From the NCBI RefSeq assembly GCF_003408705.1, contig NZ_QAYL01000007.1, forward strand, positions 1 to 64,000: a stretch of 64,000 nucleotides of DNA, given 5' to 3'. The position numbers were made by a program, and so were the translations under genes. This DNA comes from Mycobacterium uberis (lineage in GTDB: Bacteria; Actinomycetota; Actinomycetes; Mycobacteriales; Mycobacteriaceae). The notes under the pieces were generated by a model, which was not told where the DNA came from, made no database searches, and saw only the letters and a program-made list of their open reading frames with translations. This document shows positions 1-9,149 of the stretch, in pieces (position 1 is the stretch's first letter; each line of letters starts with the position of its first letter).

Positions 1-376
1 GACCCCGTCTTAGCTCAACAACACGACCCCATCACCCCAGTCGCCACACCAATCACCTAACACCCCAACTCCCGAACAAACCAAAAAACCGCCGAACCGT
101 TTCCACCAGCTGTACCAACCGCAGAAAAGCAGCCCAAGCCAGGTACGCACGGAACGTAGGAACCCGGCTACAACCCAATTTGGTGAATCGTTGTAAAGGC
201 AGACACGATCGGGAAGATTAGAGCAGCCATTTCGCAACGTCAGGAACATGCTACACGGGATACGTGACGGGATAACCCATTTATGTATCAAAATAGACTA
301 ACACGACGATCAACTATCAGTTCAACGGTGTGGACCACCATCCGGACTCAAACCACTTTAATTGTTAAGCCGAACA
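1..376. other. Window edge, no gene recognised
   Basis: I see no supportable gene in this stretch. The open frames on both strands have unlikely composition and no motif that I recognise. It lies downstream of the PPE-family gene that ends at 377. Confidence 0.5.
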
Positions 377-1618
377 TCAGGCCATTGCACTGTTCTCACC
401 GTATACCGGATCATATACCGGATCACCGTATACCGGATCATATACCGGATCACCGTATACCGGATCATATACCGGATCACCTATCGGTAACCCTTCCGCG
501 GTCGACATCAACCCACTTTCTGAGGTGACTATCGGGCTGGTATCGGCCCAAGTTTCCGGCACCCGCAACGCGCCAACCGACACGCCCTGGCCCAAGTCGG
601 CAGCCACCAGACTCTCCAAACTCGAGCTTAACGCACCACAACCCGGCGAGTGTACAGCATTTTCGATCAACTGTTCACTTTGCGTTAATGATTCTACAGC
701 ATTGGCCGCTGTCGTTGGCACGATACCCTTCATCATTGGACCCATGCCGTCAACCATCGACAGACCCGTGCTGGCCATTGAGGCGATGTCGCTCATACAC
801 AGCATAGACTGTGCAACATTCTCATACATTGGCCCCTCATTAGGATAGGAAAAAGAACCAATACTCTCATCAAACGAATCAATACTCTCATAGAGTCGCT
901 CCGCGGCTGCCGCCCCAGAAGCAGCTGCCGCCTCAGAGACGGCCGACGCCCCAGAGTAGCCAAACGAATCCATACTCTCATAGAATGACTCCGCGGCTGC
1001 CGGCCCAGAAGCGGCCGACGCCCCAGAGTAGTCAAACGAATCAAACGAATCAAAGGAATCGTCCGATGTACACGACCACACACAGTTGGAGACCAACATC
1101 GGTGCTGGCTCAAACTCTGGCGTTCTCGCTGTTCCCTCGAGCACAGCATCCCGATAGGCCATCATCGCCTCTGCGTTTCGGCTCCACATTTCGTTGTATT
1201 CGGCTTCCTTGTCCGCGATGCTAGAGGAGAATTGCCCGAACCAGTTGAGTGCTTGCAACACCTTAGTCTGCACGAGGTTCACGTACACCGTCAGCGGCGG
1301 CACCATCGTCTGGTAAGCCGTCTCGTAAGCGTTTGCCGCTACGTTGAGCTGATTCGCGGTTTGCTCGGCACACGTGGCGGTACTATTCAGCCAGTTCACA
1401 TAAGACAGGGTCCGCCTTGCCACTGCCTCTGATGTCGGACCCGCAAATGACGCCGGCACCGCCTCGATCACTGTCTCCGCCACTTCCTCAGCAGCCGCAG
1501 CCAGATCATCCGACAGACCCTCCCATGCCGCAGCGGCGGCAAGCATCGGAGCAGAACCCACACCGCAATGTAGTAAGGCGGAGTTGACCTCGGGAGGCTG
1601 CGCTATAAAATCGAACAT
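377..1618 (-). CDS. PPE-family protein, Sra-like serine-rich antigen
   Basis: This is a 413-residue PPE protein, probably secreted by a type VII (ESX) system as a heterodimer with the PE protein encoded just upstream. The PPE domain covers about residues 1-175, starting MFDFIAQPPEVN and carrying the family WF turn (NWFGQ). A low-complexity Ser/Asp/Ala section follows (about 185-265), with repeated DSFD and YSGASA units. Near the C-terminus the motif SVGALRVPETWA is followed by three DPVYDPVYG repeats. As I recall, the N-terminus, the Ser-rich middle and SVGALRVPE all occur in the M. leprae 45-kDa serine-rich antigen (ML0411). AGAGG lies just upstream of the ATG. The host-facing role is inferred. 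Confidence 0.85.
   Translation of the reverse strand: MFDFIAQPPEVNSALLHCGVGSAPMLAAAAAWEGLSDDLAAAAEEVAETVIEAVPASFAGPTSEAVARRTLSYVNWLNSTATCAEQTANQLNVAANAYETAYQTMVPPLTVYVNLVQTKVLQALNWFGQFSSSIADKEAEYNEMWSRNAEAMMAYRDAVLEGTARTPEFEPAPMLVSNCVWSCTSDDSFDSFDSFDYSGASAASGPAAAESFYESMDSFGYSGASAVSEAAAASGAAAAERLYESIDSFDESIGSFSYPNEGPMYENVAQSMLCMSDIASMASTGLSMVDGMGPMMKGIVPTTAANAVESLTQSEQLIENAVHSPGCGALSSSLESLVAADLGQGVSVGALRVPETWADTSPIVTSESGLMSTAEGLPIGDPVYDPVYGDPVYDPVYGDPVYDPVYGENSAMA
398..478 (-). repeat. Three exact 27-bp tandem repeats in the PPE gene
   Basis: Three identical 27-bp units lie at 398-424, 425-451 and 452-478, inside the C-terminal coding end of the Sra-like gene. Each unit encodes DPVYDPVYG and keeps the frame. 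Each unit also has an internal near-repeat, since DPVY is encoded twice. An array like this can gain or lose units without breaking the protein. Confidence 0.95.
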
Positions 1619-1745
1619 TCTGTTACCTCTTAATTCTTAAAGTATTCCTATTCTCGCTTATAGCTACTCAGATGCAGTGAGGGACGTCCACTATGAGGCC
1701 CCTGCGAGACTTAAAAACTCTCCACGTTCAGAGACGTTTTGGTGA

Positions 1746-2030
1746 TCACATTTCATCGCTGATCATATATTCACCTGCAGCACTCTTCAAGCTCTGAACG
1801 AAATCCCGATGAATGTTCGCACCTCGAGCGGCGTGTGCCTGGTACCGTTTTCCGTGGCTACTATAGAACTGCGACAATAATTTTGACACTTCATCGGCAG
1901 CCGGGGCAGGAATTTCAGTTATCGCTGCAGAACACGCGGAATTACTTGCCATAGTGTTACAACCAATGCGCTCTAACCTACCGGCTGCCATAATCAGCCC
2001 ACCTACATCTACTTTCAGAAAAAAAGACAT
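1746..2030 (-). CDS. PE-family protein
   Basis: This is a 94-residue protein starting MSFFLKVDVGGLIMAAGRL, the usual PE opening. The remainder follows the PE helical hairpin pattern: SAAITEIPAPAADEVSKLLSQFYSSHGKRYQ resembles the family's region ending in F...HG..YQ. I chose the ATG at 2030, preceded by GGAAG, rather than the longer start at 2084, because PE proteins begin MSF. It lies about 125 bases upstream of the PPE gene on the same strand, the usual PE-PPE pair arrangement, so the two probably form a secreted heterodimer. The C-terminal YMISDEM is atypical. Confidence 0.8.
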   Translation of the reverse strand: MSFFLKVDVGGLIMAAGRLERIGCNTMASNSACSAAITEIPAPAADEVSKLLSQFYSSHGKRYQAHAARGANIHRDFVQSLKSAAGEYMISDEM

Positions 2031-2639
2031 ACTATCTTCCTCTAGGTTCAACAAATCCCAAACTATTGCAAATAGCAAAAACAAAGCAATGCAAAAATTG
2101 AAACAACCTAGCTACCTAAGCTCTAATTCCACCGACTGCTTGCCGGTGCGAAGTGCGCTAGTAGTTATCTTTCAACAACATTTGCAGCACGCTAGACACC
2201 CTCGAATTTAAGTGAACTCTAGCTAACACACACATCACATCGTACACTTAACAGTCAGCTGAAATCAACTCAGCCGGAATCAACTGAGACCTCTCCGTAC
2301 AGGGCGATCCCGGAGGGGCCACCTCCATCACCAAATCCAACACCACACCCGAAGGTCACGCACTTCATACATCGCGACCTCCCTCAGTGTTCGTGGCACA
2401 CGATCACCTGCATATCCAAACCAGATCTGGCACCAGATTTGTTTGGGGGAGGCGTGGAATGCCAGAGCAAGTCAGCGCGAGCGGCTTCGAGATGTTCAGC
2501 CACCTTGGGTAACCTGTTTGGCCAGGGAGTCAATAGTACGCTCATATTGAGCAGTAACGGGTTATTCAGTAGGACTGACCGAGTACTGAGTGCAGTACTA
2601 TGCGTATCCAGAGCTAGGAAGACTTTGGTGTGAAGGCCA
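2031..2639. other. Gene-free spacer
   Basis: No gene is recognised in this spacer upstream of the PE gene. It should contain the PE-PPE promoter, but I could not pick out a convincing one. Confidence 0.4.
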
Positions 2640-3190
2640 TTGAGGGTTGGTGGCGTAATGGGTACGATGCCGCTGCCAGGTACACGCCGGGCAGGCTGGA
2701 TCCGATCACGGCGAGCAGTTTGACGTGAGCATAGTTGATGACTAATTGCACGTCAAAGAGCCCGCCCCGTCCTCGGTGAGGTTACCGTCGACACTCAGGA
2801 TTTCCCGGTAGCCCTCGGAGTTGACGCCGACGGCGATCAATGCGTGCACGTTGACTACCCGACCGGCCTCACACACCTTGAGGACCAGGGTATCGGGCGC
2901 GACGAACGTGTACGGGATGGCGCTGAGGAGGCGAGTCCGAAAGGCTTTCACGGCCGTGTCGAGTTTCCTTGGTCATCACCGAGACCTACGACTTGGACGG
3001 ACTCAATGATTCCCGGTGTTTCTACGAGCTTGTCCATCCACCTCGCGGACACCCCACACCAGATATCAAGGTAGCGATCACCGTGGTCAGCGCTATTTCA
3101 GCTTGCTTACGCCGCTCTAACAACCAATCTAATCGGGAAACACGAGCCGTGCCGCAGCTTAGGGCTAGCCAAAGCCAATGAACCCTGCGC
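2640..3190 (-). mobile_element. IS256-family transposase remnant
   Basis: Minus-strand frames carry broken pieces of a Mutator/IS256-type transposase (IS1081-like). Around 3000-3070 the translation reads VDKLVETPGIIESVQ, matching the segment before the catalytic core. At 2742-2951 it reads AFRTRLLSAIPYTFVAPDT, then VVNVHALIAVGVNSEGYREI, corresponding to the family's stretch from the first catalytic Asp through V..A...ATGV...G.REVLG. Frameshifts and stops separate the pieces, and no terminal repeats are visible. It sits at a break in synteny between the PE-PPE pair and the Rv0771 block. Confidence 0.7.
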
Positions 3191-4248
3191 TAGTGTTAAA
3201 TTAGCGAGAATGCTGGTCGTTGTGTTGTTTGGTCTCTTCAGCACTGTGTTGCCTAGTATCCAGCATCGAACAGGCCATCAGCTTCTGCACCTATCAAGGC
3301 ATGGATGAACGTGGTGAATAGTTTGCGCAGCATATCACGATGCGTAGTGATGAGTCGTTCAGCTAGCACTTAGGGTCAGGTCAATGTCGTGGGCAGTGAT
3401 CATCGTGTCGATTCTTTTGCTCGAGTACCTTTGGACAGTTTCGCGAGAAATCTCGTGGTGACCTTCATCTATCTGGCTACGACACGCTGGGCCACTCGGC
3501 CAAGCCCGACTCATACACCAACTCGTTGAATTCTGGCGGGGATACGCCGCCTACAGCGATACTCCCTGCAGTAATGATCGATCCGGCTCGTCGTATGCCT
3601 GTCATCTTCGGGTCAACTCCATGAAATAGCCCGTCGGCCAATCATCACCATAGCGTGAAGTGGCTGAAAAGACCAAGCATACCTAAAATTGCTGGGCCCT
3701 AACCGCATCCAAAGGCCACTCGAACGAAGCAACAGCTGCTATACGAGCAAGGACAATTCAACACCCACTTCACAGTCACAACTATGCGGAAGAAGCAAGA
3801 GGTCCAATACGCGCAAACTACTGCAAATCTAGTCTAATTCGAGGTAGACATCATCGCCTGATCAAGCTGCTATGCATCCCCTGCTAAGTTCTAAGTTGCG
3901 GTGGTGATATAACATTCAAAATTTTCGGTGCTAGTGGTTACCTAATCAACTTGTAGAAGAAACACATTGCAGCACAAAGCGATATTGAGCATCCTAGCAA
4001 TGGCTTCTCCCGTTTTACAGATGAGCCTTACCACGGACGATAGTTTGCTGCATGACGCATGCTAGCTCCTAACCCTCCACGCGCGGTACAACACTCGACT
4101 TATAACACGAATGTAAATTGCAAAGACCAGTTCACAACGTCCGACCAGCACCACGCCAATCCGCTCCCGACACATGATGGGCGCCAAGGACATACCAACT
4201 GCTGTCCTGCTTATCGGCGACACGTTGTGAATCCATCCATTACCCGGT
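3191..4248. other. Decayed stretch, nothing recognised
   Basis: About one kilobase without a recognisable gene. Short frames on both strands end quickly and show no family motif. It may be old pseudogene material. Confidence 0.4.
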
Positions 4249-4282
4249 CCTTAGCGGGCCGCCCCCTCTCGGCCCGCTAAGG
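4249..4282 (-). terminator. Hairpin terminator after the CMD-family gene
   Basis: A perfect 13-bp GC-rich stem (4249-4261 paired with 4270-4282) with an 8-base loop lies 8 bases past the stop codon of the minus-strand gene at 4291. There is no clear U-tract, as is common for mycobacterial intrinsic terminators. Confidence 0.7.
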
Positions 4283-4290
4283 AGCCCGGG

Positions 4291-4725
4291 CTAACCGGAT
4301 TCGCCGGACTCCTTCGCGAGGATTTCAGCGACATTAGCCTTCAGATCCGCGGACGAGCAGTTGTCAGTCGCCTTCTCGCGCTTGGCCGCAACCCGCTCGA
4401 TCGCATTGTTTAGCTGTGACCCTAGTGGGAAGCCGACGTAGTGGGTGATGAACACGGCGAGTTCGCGCAACTCGCCGAGGGTCAGCTCACCGGTATGCAA
4501 AATAGCGTTGACCTGAACCTCCAGTAGGTCCGACTGACCCTGAGCAGTCAGCACCGTGATGACCGCCATCTGGCGGTCGCGCATGGACAGTCCGGAACGG
4601 GTCCAGATCCCATAGAAAAGGTGGTCGACTGTCGGGGCAAAGTACTTGCCCGATGTATCGGGCATGTCCCATGCGTAGACCTGATTCGTCTTGTCCAGGC
4701 CAGCACGACATAACTCATCCATCAT
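4291..4725 (-). CDS. Carboxymuconolactone decarboxylase-family protein (Rv0771-like)
   Basis: This intact 144-residue protein belongs to the carboxymuconolactone decarboxylase/AhpD-like family. The family pattern is visible: MRDRQMAVITVLTAQGQ at about 50-65, then GELTLGELRELAVFITHYVGFP at about 85-107, corresponding to the conserved L...E..E......Y.GFP segment. The usual CxxC of AhpD peroxidases is absent, so a decarboxylase-like or unknown role is more likely. An adjacent ATG could make the protein one residue shorter. It is the last gene of a minus-strand block behind the aldA fusion and is followed by a strong hairpin. It matches Mtb Rv0771 in length and position. Confidence 0.85.
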   Translation of the reverse strand: MMDELCRAGLDKTNQVYAWDMPDTSGKYFAPTVDHLFYGIWTRSGLSMRDRQMAVITVLTAQGQSDLLEVQVNAILHTGELTLGELRELAVFITHYVGFPLGSQLNNAIERVAAKREKATDNCSSADLKANVAEILAKESGESG

Positions 4726-4796
4726 GCCTCTTTCTTCTTAGTAGGTAAGTCCGATTCGTTGGTTAGGCGCAGCACCCCAAGACCGGTAGCCATTGG

Positions 4797-6580
4797 TTAA
4801 AATGCCAACTGAGTCATCGGCAGCTCGACCGATACCGCTCCACCCGGTGCCAAGATCAAACTCACAACCCTTCTCCCCAGGCCATGGGTGTGCCCCAGCA
4901 TCGGACGGAACAGGTCGTCAGGTTCCATCGGCATCGTCAACATTGCGGAACATGAACGCTCCTGCGCCATCGGTCAGAACTTTGTTGTGCTGCAAAATTT
5001 TCCCAAGTGCCACGATGTCCAATCCGCAATCGTCCGGCGAGCTGTAGCGCCTCGGCGGCAGCAGTGTAGGACACAAATGTCAGCATGTTGCGCGCCATTT
5101 TCATTCTGGCGCCCGCACCGAGTTCACCGACGTGGACCACTAGGGACGCCCACCGTTGAAACGGCTCCTTGCTGCGCTGGAACTTTTCATCGTCAACGCC
5201 CACCCTGGTGACCAATTCACCCTTTGCGACTACCGCACTGCCACCGCTGACCAGTGGTGCAACCACGACGCGAATCCCTTGCGGTGCGATCTTGCGGGCC
5301 AGGTTCACCACGGTGGTATCACTAATTGTGAAATGAATTGCAACGATGTTGCTCGGCTTGGTTTTTAGATCCAGTTTGCTCTCCCCGGCGACGATCTCAC
5401 GCACCTGCTCACTGTCGAGCACGGCGACACTGATGATGTCAATGTCCGTCATATCCGATAAGGCGGTAGCCTCTGTGGTACCGATCTCGACTAACGGAGC
5501 CATAACCTCGGTGCGTATATCGAAGATTGCCAGATCGAGATAGCCCTGTATTCGATCCCGTTGTCGTGCCGAAACCAGCGGCCCACAAACAGTCCCTGGG
5601 TCACTGTGAGCATCGGGCTTGATCGACGACATGGTGGCCGCTGCAACGGCGACGCCCTCCTTGTAGCGGTCCCGCAACACCACCAGCCGGGTGGTTATCG
5701 CACAACCCTGCCCGGCATACACGCATGCCAAAAACGCCGATATGCCGCTGGCAGCAGCCAGGTCAGCGTCGTCTAGCACAACGAACACTGACTTGTCGCC
5801 GAACTCCAAGAACACTTTTTTGCTAGTGACAGTGACCTCGACCATCACACTGCAGCCAGTGGCTATCGAGTCAATAAACGAAATCATTTCTAACTGTGGA
5901 TCTTTAACCAGCAGCACCCCCAGATCATGGTCACTAGAGATGAGGATGTTGACTATGACAGGCGAAAACTGACTGCACTCGAAGATAAGTTCGCCGAGTA
6001 CTGTCGCGCACCACAGCGTGTCGAGCACAGGTTTCAGAACGACGGTATTACCTACAGCTAAAGCGGGACCCAACTCTGCAAGATTGATCTGGCGCGGGAG
6101 GTTCCACGAGGTAATCAAGCCGACGATGCCAACTGTTTCCCGTGCTATTGCACGCCGGGTGAGGATTCCCATCGGGGACAGCGCACCGGGACCCTGATTC
6201 CACAGGTACGACTTGGTCATGTCGGCCACGAACCCCAGGTCGTCAGCCGGGCCCTCGAACTGTGCGCTAGCGGTGAGCAGACGCGGAGCCCCCACCGCGG
6301 CGATACTCAGCTCTTGCAGTTCGTCAATGTGGTTACGCATCGCATCGCACAGCTGACACACACGCCGTACCCACAATTCGGTGTTGCCGGACCAACCGGT
6401 CTCGTCGAAGACACGCTGCGCAGCATCGAGGGCACGACCTACTTCCTCGACGTCAGCTTCGGTGGCAACTGCGAGTACTTCCTCGATTCCCGAATTAATC
6501 GGCGCACAGGTGCGCGCACCACCGCTCAACATTTTGCCGTCGATGAACAGCTCGCTCACGCCGTCGGCCAACAACACCAT
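4797..6580 (-). pseudogene. aldA: aldA::Rv0770-like deletion fusion, frameshifted at the end
   Basis: The first ~350 residues are an NAD-dependent aldehyde dehydrogenase (Rv0768-like). They include a SWNLP motif, LEFGDKS with the catalytic Glu, and GQGCAITTR with the catalytic Cys. At about 5525 the frame passes directly into a 3-hydroxyisobutyrate/6-phosphogluconate dehydrogenase-like sequence lacking its N-terminal Rossmann start (FDIRTEVMAPLVE, then VVAIHFTISDTTVV). The last ~140 residues of AldA, all of Rv0769 and ~35 residues of Rv0770 are missing. The open frame runs to 4937, but family sequence shifts frame near 5025 and continues to a stop at 4797 (GAFMFRN, GLGRRVVSL, PMTQLAF). The ATG at 6580 (MVLLADGV) is the family start. 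Neither enzyme should work. Confidence 0.85.
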
Positions 6581-6779
6581 CTTCTGCTCCCGCCCGCGCA
6601 CTTGTTAGTCAGCTGACCAATAGTAGACACTTGTCCAATGTAGTTATCTGGGTACGATAGCTGGCAAGCCAGTCGCCGTGCAAGCAGGGCCTGTTCCAGT
6701 TGTTATGAATATCTTAAATAAACAGCACATTTATCAATGAATCTTGTTTCGCTCCGCAGGGATCAGTTAGCTTATACAT
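6581..6779. promoter_or_regulatory. Divergent intergenic region, aldA fusion / tetR
   Basis: About 200 bases separate the divergent aldA fusion and the TetR gene, the place where an autoregulating TetR operator would be expected. I could not identify a convincing palindrome, so the regulatory role is inferred from layout only. Confidence 0.35.
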
Positions 6780-7403
6780 GTGTCCAGCACCGCACTGGTG
6801 GCAGTGCACACCGAGCGCCAGACCGGACCAGCGTCGCGCAACCGCCGCCAGGAAGAAACCTTCCGCAAGGTGCTTGCCGCCGGTATGGAAACCCTGCGGG
6901 AAAAGTCGTATGCTGCCCTGACCGTGCGTGCAGTGGCAGCGCGCGCCAAAGTGGCTCCGGCAACCGCTTATACCTACTTCTCGTCGAAGAACCACCTGAT
7001 CGCCGAGGTCTACCTTGACCTGGTTCGGCAGGTCCCGTACTTCACCGATGTCAACGACCCATTACCCACCCGAGTAGATCAGGCATTGCGTCATCTGGCT
7101 CTGGTTGTAGCCGACGAACCCGAGTTTGCGGCCGCATGTACGACAGCGTTGCTCAGCGGCGGCGCCGACCCTGCGGTGCGTGCCACACGCGACCGGATCG
7201 GCACAGAGATCCACCGCCGCATCGCCTCTGCTATCGGGCCCAACGCTGAACCGGGCACGGTGTCCGCGCTCGAAATGGCATTTTTCGGCGCACTTGTACA
7301 AGCCGGCAGCGGCCGATTCACCTATCACGATATCGCTGACCGGTTGGCCGACGTGGTGAGCCTTATTCTATCCCGTAACCATTCGGATCGCACTGAGACA
7401 TAG
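6780..7403 (+). CDS. TetR-family transcriptional regulator (Rv0767c-like)
   Basis: This 207-residue regulator has an N-terminal TetR helix-turn-helix at about residues 42-75 (LTVRAVAARAKVAPATAYTY followed by FSSKNHLI). The remainder is a helical ligand-binding domain, and family length is normal. The start is a GTG at 6780. It is divergent from the aldA fusion, as Rv0767c is from Rv0768 in Mtb. In Mtb it heads a block that includes cyp123 and cyp51; here those genes are missing and adhB follows after about 470 bases. The regulator may therefore have lost its main targets. The ligand is unknown. Confidence 0.85.
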   Translation: MSSTALVAVHTERQTGPASRNRRQEETFRKVLAAGMETLREKSYAALTVRAVAARAKVAPATAYTYFSSKNHLIAEVYLDLVRQVPYFTDVNDPLPTRVDQALRHLALVVADEPEFAAACTTALLSGGADPAVRATRDRIGTEIHRRIASAIGPNAEPGTVSALEMAFFGALVQAGSGRFTYHDIADRLADVVSLILSRNHSDRTET

Positions 7404-7877
7404 GGATGGAAAATCCTGCAAGACAAGCGGTAGCCATACGAGCAGGTCCTGATCGACGACAAGCAGGATGCAGTTATCAGCTTCTGCCAGCAGGTCTAGT
7501 AGGCCAACCCGACAGAGCGAGCAACCTCGAGTTCGAAGTGTACGGGATAGGCAGCAACTGGTTCCGCTATGCCTGCAACGGAAATGCAACTGGCAGCTCG
7601 ACTTCTTCGACTTCAAGAAGACATCGGCACTCTACTTGACACTTGACGTTGATCCAAGCTGGCATGCTCTCCGCATGCATGAAGCGGATCTAACGCGGCA
7701 TATCCGGCGAAAAGGTTCCCGGCTGCTACTGGCTGGGAAAGTATCCGGTACCCCTACTGTGACATGCGACAGCTACCCAGTAGCACCGTCCACATGCTGA
7801 CCTACACTCAGCCCATCGCTCGTTGCAGCGGATACCAATTCGTTGCAGCGGATACCAATGATGAAAGCAGGTTCACT
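7404..7877. other. Decayed spacer where cyp123-cyp51 would lie
   Basis: Between the TetR gene and adhB, Mtb carries cyp123, an SDR gene, cyp51, a ferredoxin and Rv0762c. Here there are only about 470 bases with broken plus-strand frames and no P450 motif that I can recognise. The loss of this block is the main observation. The stretch also holds the adhB leader and a tandem duplication at 7821-7860. Confidence 0.6.
7821..7860 (+). repeat. Tandem duplication in the adhB leader
   Basis: A 20-base unit at 7821-7840 is repeated at 7841-7860 with one difference in the last base. It lies immediately before the adhB ribosome binding site and start codon. Confidence 0.95.
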
Positions 7878-9005
7878 GTGAAGACCAAGGGTGCACTGAT
7901 ATGGGAGTTCAACCAGCCATGGTCTGTCGAAGAGATCGAGATCGGTGACCCGGTCAAGGACGAGGTTAAAATCCAGATGGAAGCTGCGGGCATGTGCCAC
8001 TCCGACCACCACCTGGTCACAGGCGGGATCCCTATGGCAGGCTTCCCGGTGCTCGGTGGACACGAGGGTGCGGGTATCGTCGCCGAGGTTGGCCCCGGCG
8101 TGGGAGACCTCGTCCCAGGTGACCACGTGGTCTTGTCCTTCATCCCGTCCTGCGGACGGTGTCCATCATGTCAGGCCGGTCTGCGCAATCTGTGCGACCT
8201 AGGCGCCGGATTGCTGAGTGGCACCTCGGTGAGCGACGGCACGTTTCGGATCCAGGCCCGCAGTCAGAACGTCTACCCAATGACGTTGCTGGGGACGTTC
8301 TCGCCGTACATGGTGGTGCACCGCAGTTCGGTGGTGAAGATTGACCCGTCGGTCCCGTTCGAGGTCGCCTGTCTGGTTGGCTGCGGAGTCACCACCGGCT
8401 ACGGCTCCGCCGTCCGCACCGCCGACATCCGACCGGGTGAAGACGTCGCCATCGTCGGTGTCGGCGGAGTTGGCATGTCAGCACTCCAGGGTGCGGTCAG
8501 CGCCGGCGCCCGCTATATATTCGCGATCGACCCGGTGGAATGGAAGCGTGATCAGGCTCTGAAATTCGGCGCCACACATGTCTACCCGGACATCGATGCT
8601 GCACTGATAGGTATCGCTGAAGTCACCTACGGGTTAATGGCCAAAAAAGTGGTGATTACCGTCGGCGAACTCAAGGGCGCCAATATTGACAGCTACCTGA
8701 CTCTCACGGCCAAGAGCGGCACCTGCGTGCTGACCGCAATTGGCAGCCTGATGGACACCCGTGTGAACCTGAACCTCGCGATGTTGACCCTTCTGCAGAA
8801 GAACCTACAGGGCACGATCTTCGGCGGTGGCAACCCGGAGTACGACATTCCACAGCTGCTGGGGATGTACAAGGTCGGCAAGCTTAATCTAGACGACATG
8901 GTCACCCGCCAATACCGGCTTGAGCAGATTAACGAAGGGTACCAGGACATGCTGGATGGCAAGAACATTCGCGGCGTCATCCGCTACACAGACGCAGATC
9001 GATAA
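7878..9005 (+). CDS. adhB: Zinc-dependent alcohol dehydrogenase AdhB
   Basis: This is a 375-residue medium-chain alcohol dehydrogenase of the NDMA-dependent group, closely matching Mtb Rv0761c throughout. Catalytic zinc ligands are seen in AAGMCHSDHH and in GGHEGAG. The structural-zinc Cys quartet is CGRCPSCQAGLRNLC. The nucleotide-binding motif is GVGGVGMSALQG. I chose the GTG at 7878 because it gives the family start (VKTKGALIWEF) and has AAAGCAGG just upstream; the open frame extends further 5' without family sequence. Enzymes of this group in mycobacteria are thought to depend on mycofactocin as electron carrier. The neighbouring cyp51/ferredoxin genes are gone, so its substrate context is unclear. 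Confidence 0.92.
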   Translation: MKTKGALIWEFNQPWSVEEIEIGDPVKDEVKIQMEAAGMCHSDHHLVTGGIPMAGFPVLGGHEGAGIVAEVGPGVGDLVPGDHVVLSFIPSCGRCPSCQAGLRNLCDLGAGLLSGTSVSDGTFRIQARSQNVYPMTLLGTFSPYMVVHRSSVVKIDPSVPFEVACLVGCGVTTGYGSAVRTADIRPGEDVAIVGVGGVGMSALQGAVSAGARYIFAIDPVEWKRDQALKFGATHVYPDIDAALIGIAEVTYGLMAKKVVITVGELKGANIDSYLTLTAKSGTCVLTAIGSLMDTRVNLNLAMLTLLQKNLQGTIFGGGNPEYDIPQLLGMYKVGKLNLDDMVTRQYRLEQINEGYQDMLDGKNIRGVIRYTDADR

Positions 9006-9149
9006 CCGACAAGACAATAGGTTTTCCGATGACCGGACAGCTTTCCGTGTCTGTTGTAATCGGGACAAATCGGCGCCATGACGGCGCATAGCCAGGCTAT
9101 CATGTCTCCGATGGAGACCATGTACAGCACGGCAGACAGGCTGCTCTCG

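Noticed and set aside
398..478. Short tandem array considered as a CRISPR
   Set aside because: Units are directly adjacent with no spacers and encode in-frame protein repeats.
283..528. 81-residue plus-strand frame made of RIPDHIPDH repeats
   Set aside because: It is the antisense of the 27-bp repeat array in the Sra-like PPE gene, whose reading on the minus strand has PPE family support.
793..1149. 118-residue minus-strand frame rich in Arg/Leu repeats
   Set aside because: It is a shifted-frame shadow of the Ser/Asp-rich core of the PPE gene.
7404..7763. Possible cyp123 or cyp51 remnant between the TetR gene and adhB
   Set aside because: No P450 I-helix, ExxR or heme-Cys segment could be found in any frame, so only absence is reported.
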